Shown: positions 1 through 9,451, numbered from the stretch's first letter. The stretch is DNA of 64,000 nucleotides from JANQJA01 sp047947185 (GCA_047947185.1 CP170502.1:2666001-2730000); one strand, 5' to 3'. Numbers and translations: made by a program. Notes: generated by a model not told the origin, from the letters alone.

Positions 1-1240
1 TCCGGTGTTCCGGATGCCATTGGAAGAGGGAACCCCCAAGGCCCATCCAGCCATAGAAGCCCTCACGACCTTCATTCAAGCCCCGATCAACAACCGATGC
101 ATAAGGGCCACCGCCAAACAAGGCAACACCACCCTGGGTAAAATTGGTATGAATTCCCATGTCACTGCGCACCGGTGCATCGTGCATTGCCTGCCAGGCT
201 GCCTGGCTCATCAGTGTGTTTTGCTCACCTGAACCACCGGACGCCATAACTGACGCCAGTTTCGCAAGCCCGCGCGCTGAACAGTGCGCATTGGCAGACG
301 GCGTTTCACCCATCACAATCCTGGGATCGTTAAAGGCGCTGATGGTGTCCAGCCCCAGGAAAGGCGGCGCCGCATTCCGCCCGGTCCGGTGGCGCAAGGA
401 GGGGGCCAGTCGCAGCAACTTGCCGGAAAGATGGAAAAAATTCTCACTGACCTTGCGCCGGCCCCGCGGCCGAAGGCTTTCCCTGAAGTAGAACCCCGCG
501 CCCAGCGCCGCCGTTGGCACCACCCGTCCAAGCTGGTCCTCAGGCAGGCCAACATAAACGTCCATGCCAAGGGGACCACTCACTTCCTCGCGCAGAAATT
601 CGCCAACAGTCCGTGCCTTCGGATCAACGCGGCGGAACAGTTCATTCACTATCCAGCCCCGTGTGACGGCATGGTACTCGCGCTTGCTGGCGGTACCCTG
701 CCGGTAATGCGGGGGATGATTCTCGATGATTTCGCCAACCCGGTTTTCGCGAATATTGTGCGGCAACAGGTGATCCGGATCGATAGAGACTTCAAATGCC
801 GCAAGACCCGCCTCGTGGCGCATCAGGTCAGCCACGGTCAGATGACCTTTTCCCCTGGCGCCGAACGCCGGCCAGTAGTCAGTGATGGCGGCGCCATAGT
901 CCAGCAGACCCGCAGACACCAGGGTGGCAATCGCAATGGATTCAAGGCTCTTACCGCTGCTGAAGACATTCACCAGGGAGTCTGCATCAAAAGCGCGCTG
1001 GCTGTCGGCGGTTGCCCACAAATCAACAACTTTACTGTTGCCTACATAGACACAAAGCTGGGCGTTATCCTCCGCCAGCGTGTGCATGTTGTGCCTAAAC
1101 AGTGCCTCGACGGATTCAAACCCGGGTGCAACTGAACCTTCTATTCTCATCTCGCAGACCAACCTTGATTCCTGGTTTGTTGAACAACCGAAGTCACGCA
1201 CACCGACGCTGCTTCCATTCCGGATCCCGTCTTCATTCAC
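1..1240 (-). CDS. Beta-lactamase-family serine hydrolase, 3' end outside window
   Basis: Serine hydrolase of the class C beta-lactamase/esterase fold; the substrate is unknown. About 413 codons are visible and the frame runs off base 1. Counting from the ATG at 1150, the SxxK nucleophile motif is S64-S-G-K67, and a Tyr motif (EYHAV) follows about 115 residues later. The opening GFESV...LCVYV...KVVDLW is typical of the EstB/LACTB-like branch. The start is either this ATG or the in-frame GTG at 1240, 30 codons upstream; the ATG fits the family's usual start better. No signal peptide is apparent. The gene lies just downstream of a truncated regulator copy and shares its 5' 250 bases with the broken copy near 9.75-10.0 kb, so this is the complete copy of a partly duplicated gene. 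Confidence 0.85.
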   Translation of the reverse strand, partial: MNEDGIRNGSSVGVRDFGCSTNQESRLVCEMRIEGSVAPGFESVEALFRHNMHTLAEDNAQLCVYVGNSKVVDLWATADSQRAFDADSLVNVFSSGKSLESIAIATLVSAGLLDYGAAITDYWPAFGARGKGHLTVADLMRHEAGLAAFEVSIDPDHLLPHNIRENRVGEIIENHPPHYRQGTASKREYHAVTRGWIVNELFRRVDPKARTVGEFLREEVSGPLGMDVYVGLPEDQLGRVVPTAALGAGFYFRESLRPRGRRKVSENFFHLSGKLLRLAPSLRHRTGRNAAPPFLGLDTISAFNDPRIVMGETPSANAHCSARGLAKLASVMASGGSGEQNTLMSQAAWQAMHDAPVRSDMGIHTNFTQGGVALFGGGPYASVVDRGLNEGREGFYGWMGLGGSLFQWHPEHR

Positions 1241-1981
1241 AGGGCGTGCTTCTGGCCCCGGCTGTACAAGAACCGCAGCAGGGCAGCTTCGACAGGACTA
1301 TAACTGAATGGACCCGGGGTTGAGATCTTTAATCTCCGAATACTCCCTGGTATGCGTTTCGAGGGATTCCAGCAGCAACATGATTTCTCCAAATCGAGGG
1401 TCCTGAACAACCTCATCCGACCAAATGCCAGATCGCATGATGTCAAGCACACTCCTGTCACGATCCAGGACGCCCTCGCGGAGCCAATCAAGGGTCGTCG
1501 AATACTCGCCCAGGGCCTGGTAACCCAGCGCGAAGTAACCCCTGTTGGTCTGGGTGGGCTCCGCACTGGCCAGTATCTCGCGGGCGAGATCTGTTTCTCC
1601 CAGCTTGACGAACAGTGCTGCGAATATCTCGGGTTGATGGCGCCTGGCGAGTTGCCACCCTTCCAGCGCGACGGCGCGAGCTTCGTCGACCTTCCCCTGG
1701 TCGAACAGAACAGATGCCCTGGTGTGCAACACCTGCGCTTTCATCGGGCCGGCAGAATACAAGGTCAGTGCCTCCTGACACATTTCGAGCGACTTCTCCA
1801 GGTCACCAGACGCATGCAGGACAGCAGCGTAGGTAGGCAAAAACTCGGCCTTGATCAGACTGATATCCTTGCCAGAGAACTCCATCTCGAGCAGTTTAAC
1901 CCCCTTCTGCAGGAAGCCTTCACGAAACGCGATGTTTGCACGGAAGGTCCGCCACCAGGGCGCATCAGGCGCCTGAGCAAT
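989..1981. repeat. 993-bp direct repeat, left copy
   Basis: Bases 989-1981 match 9751-10743 at a constant offset of 8762 with no net indel. About 30 substitutions were counted by eye (near 3 percent). The unit covers the 5' part of the serine hydrolase gene and the 3' part of the CadC-like regulator gene. Each repeat copy adjoins a different intact partner. Confidence 0.9.
1298..1981 (-). pseudogene. Truncated CadC-like regulator, C-terminal TPR part only
   Basis: This frame encodes about the last 225 residues of the regulator found whole at 10060-12084, with roughly 97 percent DNA identity and no indels. It has only TPR-like helices (for example LEKSLEMCQEALTLY and KVDEARAVALEGWQLA). The DNA-binding domain, membrane segment and FlgO/TolB-like domain are missing, because homology stops abruptly at 1981, the edge of the direct repeat. 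An ATG at 1885 could start a 195-residue product, but nothing suggests it is used. Confidence 0.85.
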
Positions 1982-2295
1982 GATGCAATTTGCACCTCGT
2001 CGATCTCATCGAGCACGTGCCGACCGAGCTGTTCACCGGCTTCTGCAATCATGAGGCGGAATGCGACCTCGACTTCGCCGCCGCGGCGAGTGAGCCTCGA
2101 GCGGAGCGTCAATCGCGTGTCCTAGCGCTGGCCAATTTCCGTATCCGCGAGTTAGGCATCGGCGCGGCCCCCCCTTACCACTTTCCACTGGAAATCCTGG
2201 AAGCAGGACACCAGTTCCTACATGAGATCCTGGGCAAGTTCTGCAAGCTCGGCGCCATCGCTTTTTACTCGCGTCGGCAGGACCGTGACGCTTGC
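1982..2295. other. Gene-free junction region
   Basis: About 310 bases between the truncated regulator and the TIR fragment. A minus-strand frame (about 1985-2112) gives a protein-like stretch containing AFRLMIAEAGEQLGRHVLDE, but it is interrupted by a stop just upstream and matches no family I recognise. It is probably a remnant of a decayed gene. Confidence 0.4.
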
Positions 2296-2649
2296 CTAGC
2301 CGAGATGTCCTAGGCTACCTGTTCCCGAAGGCAAACTCTGGTTCCCATCGACAGCCGCTTCCGGCGTTCGCGGCGGTGGGCCCAGCGCCTGGGTGAGCTT
2401 GCGCCGGTAGCTGTCCGATGCATCGGGATCACGCTTCAGGCTTTGCCGCAGGCTGAGCGTCAGCCGCAATTCAGGCGGCAACGGCGCGTCATCGAGTTGA
2501 AGGACGAAAACCTGCTTGCCTTCCTCCAGTGCGAAGTTGATCTCCTGCAGGCAGTTATCCGACCGCGTCGATTGCACTGTGCAGAAAAGCAGCACGGCCT
2601 CCGCGTCGGCCAGGGCGGTCTGAGCGTGACACAAAATCTCGCTTCTGTT
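2296..2649 (-). pseudogene. TIR-domain fragment
   Basis: The open stretch resembles the C-terminal half of a bacterial TIR domain, as found fused to adenylate cyclase or TPR modules: ADAEAVLLFCTVQSTRS (strand and loop), DNCLQEINFALEEGKQVFVL (the helix with the conserved Glu) and a PPELRL segment. The N-terminal half is absent: the frame is preceded by a stop at 2650-2652, and the next gene's 3' end is only about 80 bases away. No partner domain follows. It is best read as a remnant of a larger signalling or defence protein. Confidence 0.55.
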
Positions 2650-2727
2650 TCAAAGACTGCTGCGGAAGTCTGTCAGCACAAACCTCCAATATGCCCTCCC
2701 TCGAAGCACTGTCGACCGATGGTCCGG

Positions 2728-3678
2728 CTAGCTGACGAAGGAAACGGTGCGGTCGATGAACCAATAGGCTGCAATCGTGCCCACAGCATAGGCCGTCGCC
2801 AGCCGACCGTATGACAGCAGCCACTGCCCCCGACGCAGCGTCCAGAGAATCGCCATTACTACCAGGGCAAACGCCACCTGACCGAGCTCCACACCCAAGT
2901 TGAAGAAGATGAGACCTGTCAGCAGTTGTAGCTGGGGCAGTCCAATTTCGTCGAGCACAGCTGCGAAACCTAGACCATGGAGCAAGCCGAAAGTACTGGA
3001 CACTGCTACCGGATATCGCCAAGTCAGGCTGACGGTTTCCCTGCGTGCCAACTCGGTGGCCAGGAACAGAACAGAGAGCGCGATCACGGCTTCAATCGGC
3101 GCCACCGGCAGTCGCAGCATGTCGAGGGCGGCGAGCACCAGGGTCAGGGAATGGGCCACCGTGAACCCTGTGATGGTTACCAGCACACGCTGCCAGCTAC
3201 CCGCGATCCAGATCAGACAGAGGACGAACAGGAGGTGATCGAACCCGATCCAGATGTGCTCAATGCCTAGCCAGGTGTACTGTGCCGCCACGCCCGACAC
3301 GTCTTCCCGGTCCGGAAGCGGCACCTCGAGCTCCCCTGACGCGAGGGTCATAGTGTGCTCTTCCCCGGTCGCGAAGAAGATCCGCACTACGGTGATGCTC
3401 TGCGGAATCAGCCGCGGGTAGACAAGCCTGAGGCTCTTTCCTGCTGGGTCGTTAACGCACTCCACAAATCCCGCGGGCATCCACACACAATCGTCCGGAA
3501 AGATCAGCGAAGGTTGGTTGAGCGTAGGAATTCTGGGGGGCAGCCGCATCCGAACCAGAAACTCGTGCTCGGCGCGCTCAGTCAGCTCGACGTAGAGCGG
3601 CCGGAAGTCATCAGCGTAGAGAGGCGCCGGACACGCGAGGAGCAGAATCAGCGCAACGAGGTAGAGGCTTCGATTCAC
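2728..3678 (-). CDS. HupE/UreJ-family membrane protein
   Basis: 316 residues. There is an N-terminal signal peptide (LVALILLLACPAPLYA), a periplasmic domain to about residue 130, then six or seven membrane helices with the HupE/UreJ_2 signature: EHIWIGFDHLLFVL, FTVAHSLTLVLAAL, GLLHGLGFAAVL and FNLGVELGQ. The His/Asp-rich helices resemble those of nickel/cobalt permeases, so metal transport is the usual guess for the family, but this long form has no proven substrate. It is the last gene of a four-gene minus-strand operon and overlaps the upstream foldase gene by 4 bases. The family call is firm; the metal role is inference. Confidence 0.85.
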   Translation of the reverse strand: MNRSLYLVALILLLACPAPLYADDFRPLYVELTERAEHEFLVRMRLPPRIPTLNQPSLIFPDDCVWMPAGFVECVNDPAGKSLRLVYPRLIPQSITVVRIFFATGEEHTMTLASGELEVPLPDREDVSGVAAQYTWLGIEHIWIGFDHLLFVLCLIWIAGSWQRVLVTITGFTVAHSLTLVLAALDMLRLPVAPIEAVIALSVLFLATELARRETVSLTWRYPVAVSSTFGLLHGLGFAAVLDEIGLPQLQLLTGLIFFNLGVELGQVAFALVVMAILWTLRRGQWLLSYGRLATAYAVGTIAAYWFIDRTVSFVS

Positions 3679-4535
3679 GGCTTGTCGGTCTCAGACAGAA
3701 CCACGCGATATCCCTCACGCGCTGTCTCGTAGAACGCATCCAGTGCGTGCTGCATTCGGTCACGGGCAAGATCATCTGCTACCCGCGCCTTAACCTCGGC
3801 CAGGGAGGCAAGATACTCTTCCTTCAGCGACGCGACCAGCACCAGATGCTCGCCATATGCCGACCGTATCGGGCCCTGCCATTGCGTGTCTTCGTTCAGT
3901 GCGAAAGTGGCTTCGGCGAACGCGTTTCCAAAGTGCGCGGCAACTTCCTCCAACGACTTGTTGACGTAGTTCCGGTGGTAGAGGAAATGGTCACCGCGAC
4001 CGGCGGACTGATGAAACGGAAGCGAGACCTCATTGAGCCACTTGAGCTCTTGCTCGGCTACAAAAGACGCATCTTCCCGACCGTCCATACTGAAGAATAC
4101 GTGGGTAAACGTTCGCTGTTCCGGGACGCGGTATCGATCTGAATGCTCCGCATAGAAACTGCTGATGTCCTCTTCGGTCAGCTCGAGCGCATCGTATGCT
4201 ATGCCCTGGTAGAGGTACTCCAGTTGTGCAATCAACCGGCGCTTAGCCAGGTAGTTGCTCTGGTTGAGACCCATGGCCAACGCCTCGCGATACAGGACCT
4301 CGTCGCGCACGAAGTCTTCGACAAGCTGTGATCGACTCTCCTCGTCGAGGGTTCCCAGATAGGTGAGCGCAGCACTGCCAGCCAGCCGCGGATTGCGGTA
4401 CGCGATCATCTCTGCCAACGACGCCTCGTCAACGACGATGAGGTCCTCGCCCGACGACTCGCCCCTCAGCCAGTTGAATGCCAGAAACAAAAAGAGCCCT
4501 GCGACCAGAAAGTGAACGAGCGGTTCTCGCAGCAA
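3675..4535 (-). CDS. Membrane-anchored parvulin-type peptidyl-prolyl isomerase
   Basis: 286 residues. One N-terminal membrane anchor (VHFLVAGLFLFLAFNWL) is followed by a SurA/PpiC-like chaperone arm (EDFVRDEVLYREALAMGL) and a degenerate parvulin domain at about residues 120-260 (VPEQRTFTHVFFS...GPIRSAYGEHLVLV). The start appears to be a TTG, because no ATG precedes the anchor. Its stop overlaps the next gene by 4 bases, implying translational coupling to the HupE/UreJ-like protein. It probably faces the periplasm and helps fold an operon partner. Catalytic activity is unproven because the parvulin core is shortened. Confidence 0.8.
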   Translation of the reverse strand: MLREPLVHFLVAGLFLFLAFNWLRGESSGEDLIVVDEASLAEMIAYRNPRLAGSAALTYLGTLDEESRSQLVEDFVRDEVLYREALAMGLNQSNYLAKRRLIAQLEYLYQGIAYDALELTEEDISSFYAEHSDRYRVPEQRTFTHVFFSMDGREDASFVAEQELKWLNEVSLPFHQSAGRGDHFLYHRNYVNKSLEEVAAHFGNAFAEATFALNEDTQWQGPIRSAYGEHLVLVASLKEEYLASLAEVKARVADDLARDRMQHALDAFYETAREGYRVVLSETDKP

Positions 4536-4732
4536 AGACTATTCCCACCTACAACAGAGCGTTGAAACGTAACATGTGTTCCTCATCCGAGCCCATGTTG
4601 TACTTTAGGTGCAGAACTTCACCAGCAGAAATATCGCCAACGATCAGACAAGGGTGCGTGGCGAGAAGAGTTACGGAGTCCATACACATCTTTTCAGTAA
4701 GGCCTGATCTGAAGGGTACGACAGCAGCAAAA
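4536..4732. other. Intergenic gap inside operon
   Basis: 197 bases between the DUF3604 gene and the foldase gene. No coding frame or clear hairpin terminator was seen. A weak internal promoter is possible but was not identified. Confidence 0.3.
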
Positions 4733-6613
4733 CTACGGCGTGTACCAGATCGGTGACGTGTAGGCTCGCTCGCGGGTCACCAGTTGTACTCCTTCAGGCA
4801 GATCCTCAATGCCGTAGCGAACCGCATCGTAGGCTGGCCATCGTGGCGTCGGAATCTCGATGACGCGGACGTAGTAGAACGCGAGTTGATCCGGATCGAA
4901 GTCGGGATCACGCCAGACCGTTGCCAGTTCCGGATCGCCGATGCTGTTCTTGTAGGTGGGTCCACTAAGGTCGACCGTGTTGCCGACGGGTCTCACCTTG
5001 CCACGCCTCGACTTTCGTCCATCCGACAACGCGACATTGTAAACCTTTTCGTGCAACTCGCCACTGCTGTCTCGCCAGCCCTTGATGACCTGGACCCGGT
5101 CGAGGTTCGCGCCCAAAGGGTCGCGAATAGCGCGGATCAGGAATGACGGCGCTTTGCCATTCGGTGCACGTGTGAGATCACCGCCCATGGGGACGCCGCG
5201 CGTATAACCGACTCTGGCCAAGTCGGGGCGATAGGCATCTTCCGGTTCGAAGTCCCAGCCGCCGAAGAAGCGGACGGTGATCCTGGGGCCGGTGGAAGCG
5301 TAGACCTCCCGCCGTTTCATCGCGTCGAACAGTGCGCTGCGCGTATTCGCTTCTGCCCAGACAGCGGCGTAGCCGGCCGCATTCGCTTCCCAGTTCGTGA
5401 TGGCGCCCGGGTTGAAGACGCGCTTCGGCCCGGGTTCGGACACCAGCGTCTTGCCCCAGAAGTTGTCCTCGTCTGCTGCAGCCAGCGCGGTGTGCGCATC
5501 CGTGCTGCCAATGAGGCCGAACTTGAACGGGTTGACGCCGGTCGCGGCATGCTGGTCCAAGCCCAACTTGAGTGCGGACCGAACATACTGATATGGGATC
5601 ATCCACTCGGGTCGCGTCCATTGACTGGCGCCATACGACGCACCCGCGACTCGACCGCCCCAGCCGTTCCAGGTTTCGAAATCGGCAAACTCGTCACCGG
5701 GGGAAACGAGGGGGTGGGTCTCGCTGTCGCCCTTCATCTGCGTCGCCTCGACCAGCGGCTCCCAGCGACTCCTGGTCCGCGCATAGTCGGGCGTGAACGG
5801 CTGTTTGTCCGAGTCTTCGAGGGCGAACATGAGCGGCCCCCAGGTAAGGTTGCTGTTGTGGGGAATCGCCAGCGCTGAGCCGCCGGTGTCTCGCTCGTAG
5901 GCCTCGAGGTAGGCCCACAGTTCCTCGGGGCGCTCACCGTCATAGGAGGTGAACGGCACGACCTGGTTGGCGCGTTCGGCCCCGTCCTTGAAGACGATCA
6001 CACGGTGGATGGCCCCCGCAATCGGTGTCCACTCGTAGCCGATGAACGCCGTAAACACTCCGGGCGTGTTGTGCCGGTCCGCGGCAGCGGTGACCAACTC
6101 CCAGACGGCCTGGCGGAAGCCCGGCTGGCTGATGATCACGCGGTCGGCGTCGTTCTGCCAGAGGAGCCCACCAAGCAGACGCTCGACGTTGACGCCGGGC
6201 GTTTCCAGCAGTTCGTCCCGCGCCTCCGCCCACAGTCTGCCCAAAGGTGTTTCCGCAAAGGCGGGATCGGCATCGAACCTGTCTCTGGTAGCCTGCGCGC
6301 CCATGTTGTTGCCGTGGTCGGCGACGACCAGGAAATCCAGGGGCCGGGTCAGTCTCGCTGGCTGACCAGAGTTGCTGGTAACAGTCTCGCCACGGGCGAA
6401 ACGGTAGGCAACGTCCGGCCCTCGTCGGAACGGCGCGTCGCCGGACAGGTTGGTATGCAGGTGCGTGTCACCCCAGTAAACGTTGACCGGATAGGTGTCC
6501 TGAAGCGCCGGCGAATAGCTCGACGTTTCTTCAGCATTTGTATTCGCAACGCAGCAGAGCCAGATTAATGCAATGGCGATGCGGAAGTGCGTCGGATTGA
6601 TGGTTCTGTTCAA
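4733..6613 (-). CDS. DUF3604 protein, PHP-like metal-dependent hydrolase
   Basis: 626 residues from the TTG at 6613, which has GAGGGGG about 9 bases upstream and is followed by a signal peptide (FRIAIALIWLCCVANTNA). The same frame is open up to 7081, but that extension lies over the upstream lipoprotein gene and has no protein-like composition, so it is rejected. Motifs recall PHP phosphoesterases: YWGDTHLHTNLSGDA (HxH) near the mature N-terminus, LDFLVVADHGN, IGYEWTP and LIGSTDAHT (DxH). They suggest a multinuclear metal site. The protein is predicted periplasmic with unknown substrate. It sits between a lipoprotein gene (43-base gap) and the foldase and HupE/UreJ-like genes. Confidence 0.85.
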   Translation of the reverse strand: MNRTINPTHFRIAIALIWLCCVANTNAEETSSYSPALQDTYPVNVYWGDTHLHTNLSGDAPFRRGPDVAYRFARGETVTSNSGQPARLTRPLDFLVVADHGNNMGAQATRDRFDADPAFAETPLGRLWAEARDELLETPGVNVERLLGGLLWQNDADRVIISQPGFRQAVWELVTAAADRHNTPGVFTAFIGYEWTPIAGAIHRVIVFKDGAERANQVVPFTSYDGERPEELWAYLEAYERDTGGSALAIPHNSNLTWGPLMFALEDSDKQPFTPDYARTRSRWEPLVEATQMKGDSETHPLVSPGDEFADFETWNGWGGRVAGASYGASQWTRPEWMIPYQYVRSALKLGLDQHAATGVNPFKFGLIGSTDAHTALAAADEDNFWGKTLVSEPGPKRVFNPGAITNWEANAAGYAAVWAEANTRSALFDAMKRREVYASTGPRITVRFFGGWDFEPEDAYRPDLARVGYTRGVPMGGDLTRAPNGKAPSFLIRAIRDPLGANLDRVQVIKGWRDSSGELHEKVYNVALSDGRKSRRGKVRPVGNTVDLSGPTYKNSIGDPELATVWRDPDFDPDQLAFYYVRVIEIPTPRWPAYDAVRYGIEDLPEGVQLVTRERAYTSPIWYTP

Positions 6614-6656
6614 GCTGTGGTGCCCCCTCGATGCGTATGGTAGTAGTTCGGCAGAG

Positions 6657-8645
6657 TCAATCGGCGCAGACCTCGAGCACGTCATCGAGTGAGGCGCTGT
6701 ACATCCAGGCCAGGTTCGTCGATGTGAGGAAGGCGGAGTCGTGACCGCCGAAGTAGACGGTGTCGTCAAACGGTGAGAGTTCAATCGCCCTGATCGAGTC
6801 ACGGGGATCGTCGCTGCCGTTATGGCGGCCCTTGACCTCACGTAATGTGTAGGAACCGTTCTGGTGGCGGATAAAGTAGATCCCTCCCATGTAATGACCG
6901 GATGTGCCGGCGTCGTTCTGGGTCCACGATGGATACTCGTTGCCAGCGATACCGATGACGTTGAGACAGCCGCCGAGGTGTTCGAGATCGCCACTCGTGG
7001 GGTTGATGACCGGGAGAAAGTAACTGTAGGTGCACAGGCTGAAGTAGACCGGTGCCTCCAGGTAGCCTGATAAAAGATCACCGATGTCCGTCTCCGCGGT
7101 CCGGTTATAACTATCGCCGTCAGGGTCCAGGCGCCAGATGATGCCGGTCGACCGATGGTCCGGAACCCAGCTGAACAGGATCGACTCGCCGGAACCCACC
7201 GGATTATCGATTGTCGTCATGCCACGATAGGTTCCCTGGGGCGGCTCAAGGTTCTCGTTGGCCACCAGGTCGCTCATATCGTGGACCATTTTGTAGCTGG
7301 GATTGGCACCGTCCACGCGATGCCAGATCTGGTTGCCGCCGCCGACCACCACGACGCCGTTGGCGATGGCCATGCCCATGGCACGTGAGTTAAAGTTCAC
7401 CGGGATCAGGGGATTCCACCGGATCTGCCCGGGTTCGCTGGCGTCATACTGCCCTTCGAGCATGCCCTGCGTACCGACCGTCAGGAGGATCTTCTCCTCG
7501 CCGGTCACCGAGTCCCGGTGGACGACCACCTGGCGGACTGAGATGTCATGGGTATCTGCTGGTGTAACACCTGAGTGCGGGGTCGCCTTGGTCCAATCAC
7601 CGGTGGCGTCATCCCGCGTCCAGACGTCGATGTAGTAGTTCCCGCTCTGCAGCCGATAGGTCGAAGCGAGCAGGAGCTCGACACCCGCGCTCTCGAAGCT
7701 GACGGATTGCAGTACTTCCGGGCGCAGTACGCCCTGCCCGAGGTCGTAATCCTCGCGCCAATTTTCTTCCTCGGCAGACTTCACCAGGATCTGCCCCCAC
7801 TGATCGCCGCTTCCGTACCAGGGATTGTTCTCATCAAACCAATACGTGTTGGTCGCGAACAAATCAGGGCCGTGTCGAACGATACGGAATATCTCTGAGC
7901 CGCCAACGAACTCGCCGTTGACGTCGGTGAACGGTGCATCGTACTGCTCCTTCCACTCATGGTTCGTACAGCGTGGCACATCGCCGGTGACGACAACGTT
8001 GTCCATCCAGAACAGTTCATTGCCGTCAGAACTGTCCGCCTCGACTCTGAACCTCAGTGTGAAGTCAGGGTTTCCGGCCGCTTCTTCCGGCAGTGCAAAG
8101 CTCACTGTCTGGAACGCTGTGGCGGTGCTTTCCTCCACGAGGTGCCAGGGCGCGGCGCCGTCAGCGGACCACTCCGCGACGAAACGCTCATCATCATCGA
8201 ACGCGGTCTCACTGTTCGGGACGCGGCCATAGGACAGGCGGATATCGGTATAGCCTTCGGTGCTGAAGGTCGTCTGGAGCTGCCCGGGCGTATCGGCTCC
8301 CAGGCAGTAGGCACCGAGGTTGATGCCCGAGTTGTCGGCGGAGGTCGTACAGGTTCCCTCGATGGACCAGCGTTCAAGGGTCGGTCCATTGATGTTGCCA
8401 GGCTGGAACCTGTCGACGAAAAGTGGCACCGCCGCGGTCGTCCCTGTGTCGCCTCCTCCGCCATCACCGCCCCCGGAACTGCCTGAGCCGCCCGATCCTG
8501 AACCAGATCCACTCGAGCTCCCAGATCCCGAACCGCCGCCATCCGTCACCGGCGTGGATCCTCCTCCGCCCCCACCGCAGGCACCGAGCATTACACAGAG
8601 AAAAACTAACACCAGCATACGGTGTATTCTGCGTCGGACAATCAT
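6657..8645 (-). CDS. Large predicted lipoprotein with Gly/Ser linker
   Basis: 662 residues. A lipoprotein signal peptide ends in the lipobox LGAC at about residue 23, followed by a Gly/Ser-rich tether (about residues 24-68). A jelly-roll-like domain comes next (about 75-225, with ITLRFRVEAD/NELFWMDNVVVTG-type strands), then a long region of repeated beta segments that looks like a propeller. No enzyme motif was recognised. It is the first gene of the minus-strand operon leading into the DUF3604 protein. The outer-membrane anchor and tether suggest a surface or periplasmic binding role. The lipoprotein call is firm; the fold is inferred. Confidence 0.75.
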   Translation of the reverse strand: MIVRRRIHRMLVLVFLCVMLGACGGGGGGSTPVTDGGGSGSGSSSGSGSGSGGSGSSGGGDGGGGDTGTTAAVPLFVDRFQPGNINGPTLERWSIEGTCTTSADNSGINLGAYCLGADTPGQLQTTFSTEGYTDIRLSYGRVPNSETAFDDDERFVAEWSADGAAPWHLVEESTATAFQTVSFALPEEAAGNPDFTLRFRVEADSSDGNELFWMDNVVVTGDVPRCTNHEWKEQYDAPFTDVNGEFVGGSEIFRIVRHGPDLFATNTYWFDENNPWYGSGDQWGQILVKSAEEENWREDYDLGQGVLRPEVLQSVSFESAGVELLLASTYRLQSGNYYIDVWTRDDATGDWTKATPHSGVTPADTHDISVRQVVVHRDSVTGEEKILLTVGTQGMLEGQYDASEPGQIRWNPLIPVNFNSRAMGMAIANGVVVVGGGNQIWHRVDGANPSYKMVHDMSDLVANENLEPPQGTYRGMTTIDNPVGSGESILFSWVPDHRSTGIIWRLDPDGDSYNRTAETDIGDLLSGYLEAPVYFSLCTYSYFLPVINPTSGDLEHLGGCLNVIGIAGNEYPSWTQNDAGTSGHYMGGIYFIRHQNGSYTLREVKGRHNGSDDPRDSIRAIELSPFDDTVYFGGHDSAFLTSTNLAWMYSASLDDVLEVCAD

Positions 8646-9451
8646 GATCTGATTGCCTCGCCGAATCCACTAGGCGCGCCTATGATGGCCGCGTCCTTAC
8701 CCTCGCGTCTACCCACCTCACGTCTCCCGAAGTTGTTAACCTGCAGAGGCTTTCTCAACCCACAACGAGCCCTTTTCCAAGTCCTCGGTGACGGGCACTG
8801 CAAGAATTCGCCGAACGCCGGTTATCAGTGCATTTTTTGAGCATACTGCACCTTTTGCGCATGTCACAACTATTCGGTTTCGAGTGGTGTGCCGCAGTCA
8901 TACAAGACTCGATCGAACTGGACTGAATCGAATGAACTGCCACTCGTGATGATGTTTCCGTCGCGGACGGAACTAGACATCACGTCGGTTATAGTTGAGC
9001 GCGTAAGGACGTCACCATGTAGCGGAGAAGTTCGGCCGACCTGCCCTGCGCCATCGCAGCGGCGTCCCCGTCTTGCAGTTGGTGAATAACATCCTCGTCG
9101 TGGAGCGTGATGTATGATTAGCCAGGGGCAGCACAAAAGCCGGCAAAAAACCGCCGCATTCCAGTGCTCAGAACCGTCCCCGAAAACGAATGAACGCAAG
9201 ATCGCATATCTCGAATAGGTTTCGTGTTTCGATACGGTTCACTTTCGACGAATTGTCGTCACGACAATAGCTCCTGTCTTCAGGACCCAGCAAATCGCCC
9301 GCTGCATCGCCAGCCTGATGATCGGTCGCTGAAGCGGTGAACTGCAAGTGCAGCCGCAGGCCTAGCTACCACTCATGGTCTGATCACGCCAGTCAGTATG
9401 AATTCCTATCAACAGGAAGACTGTCCAGCTAAATGCTTTCGTCCGTTTCGT
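8646..9451. other. Gene-free region upstream of lipoprotein operon
   Basis: About 800 bases with no convincing gene. It must hold the promoter of the minus-strand operon, but no clear -35/-10 pair was found. A perfect 17-bp palindrome lies at 9252-9268. Open frames here have poor composition and are probably chance. Confidence 0.4.
9252..9268. promoter_or_regulatory. Perfect 17-bp palindrome, operator-like
   Basis: ATTGTCGT-C-ACGACAAT is an 8+1+8 perfect inverted repeat in otherwise gene-free DNA. Size and symmetry fit a dimeric repressor operator (TetR-like). No regulator is assigned and no promoter was recognised beside it. Confidence 0.35.

Noticed and set aside
284..1135. Long plus-strand open frame (283 codons)
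   Set aside because: It is antisense to the serine hydrolase. Its translation is Arg/Ala/Gly-rich without motifs, while the minus frame has clear family motifs.
1352..2125. 257-codon plus-strand frame, and its counterpart at 10114-10851
   Set aside because: Both are antisense shadows of the regulator's TPR region. They appear twice only because the DNA is duplicated.
6614..7081. N-terminal extension of the DUF3604 protein to 782 residues
   Set aside because: It lies over the 3' end of the lipoprotein gene, is Ser/Thr/Arg-rich with no structure, and a good TTG start with ribosome site and signal peptide exists at 6613.
8870..9199. 109-codon minus-strand frame upstream of the lipoprotein operon
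   Set aside because: Mixed composition, no ribosome site, no recognisable domain; treated as chance.
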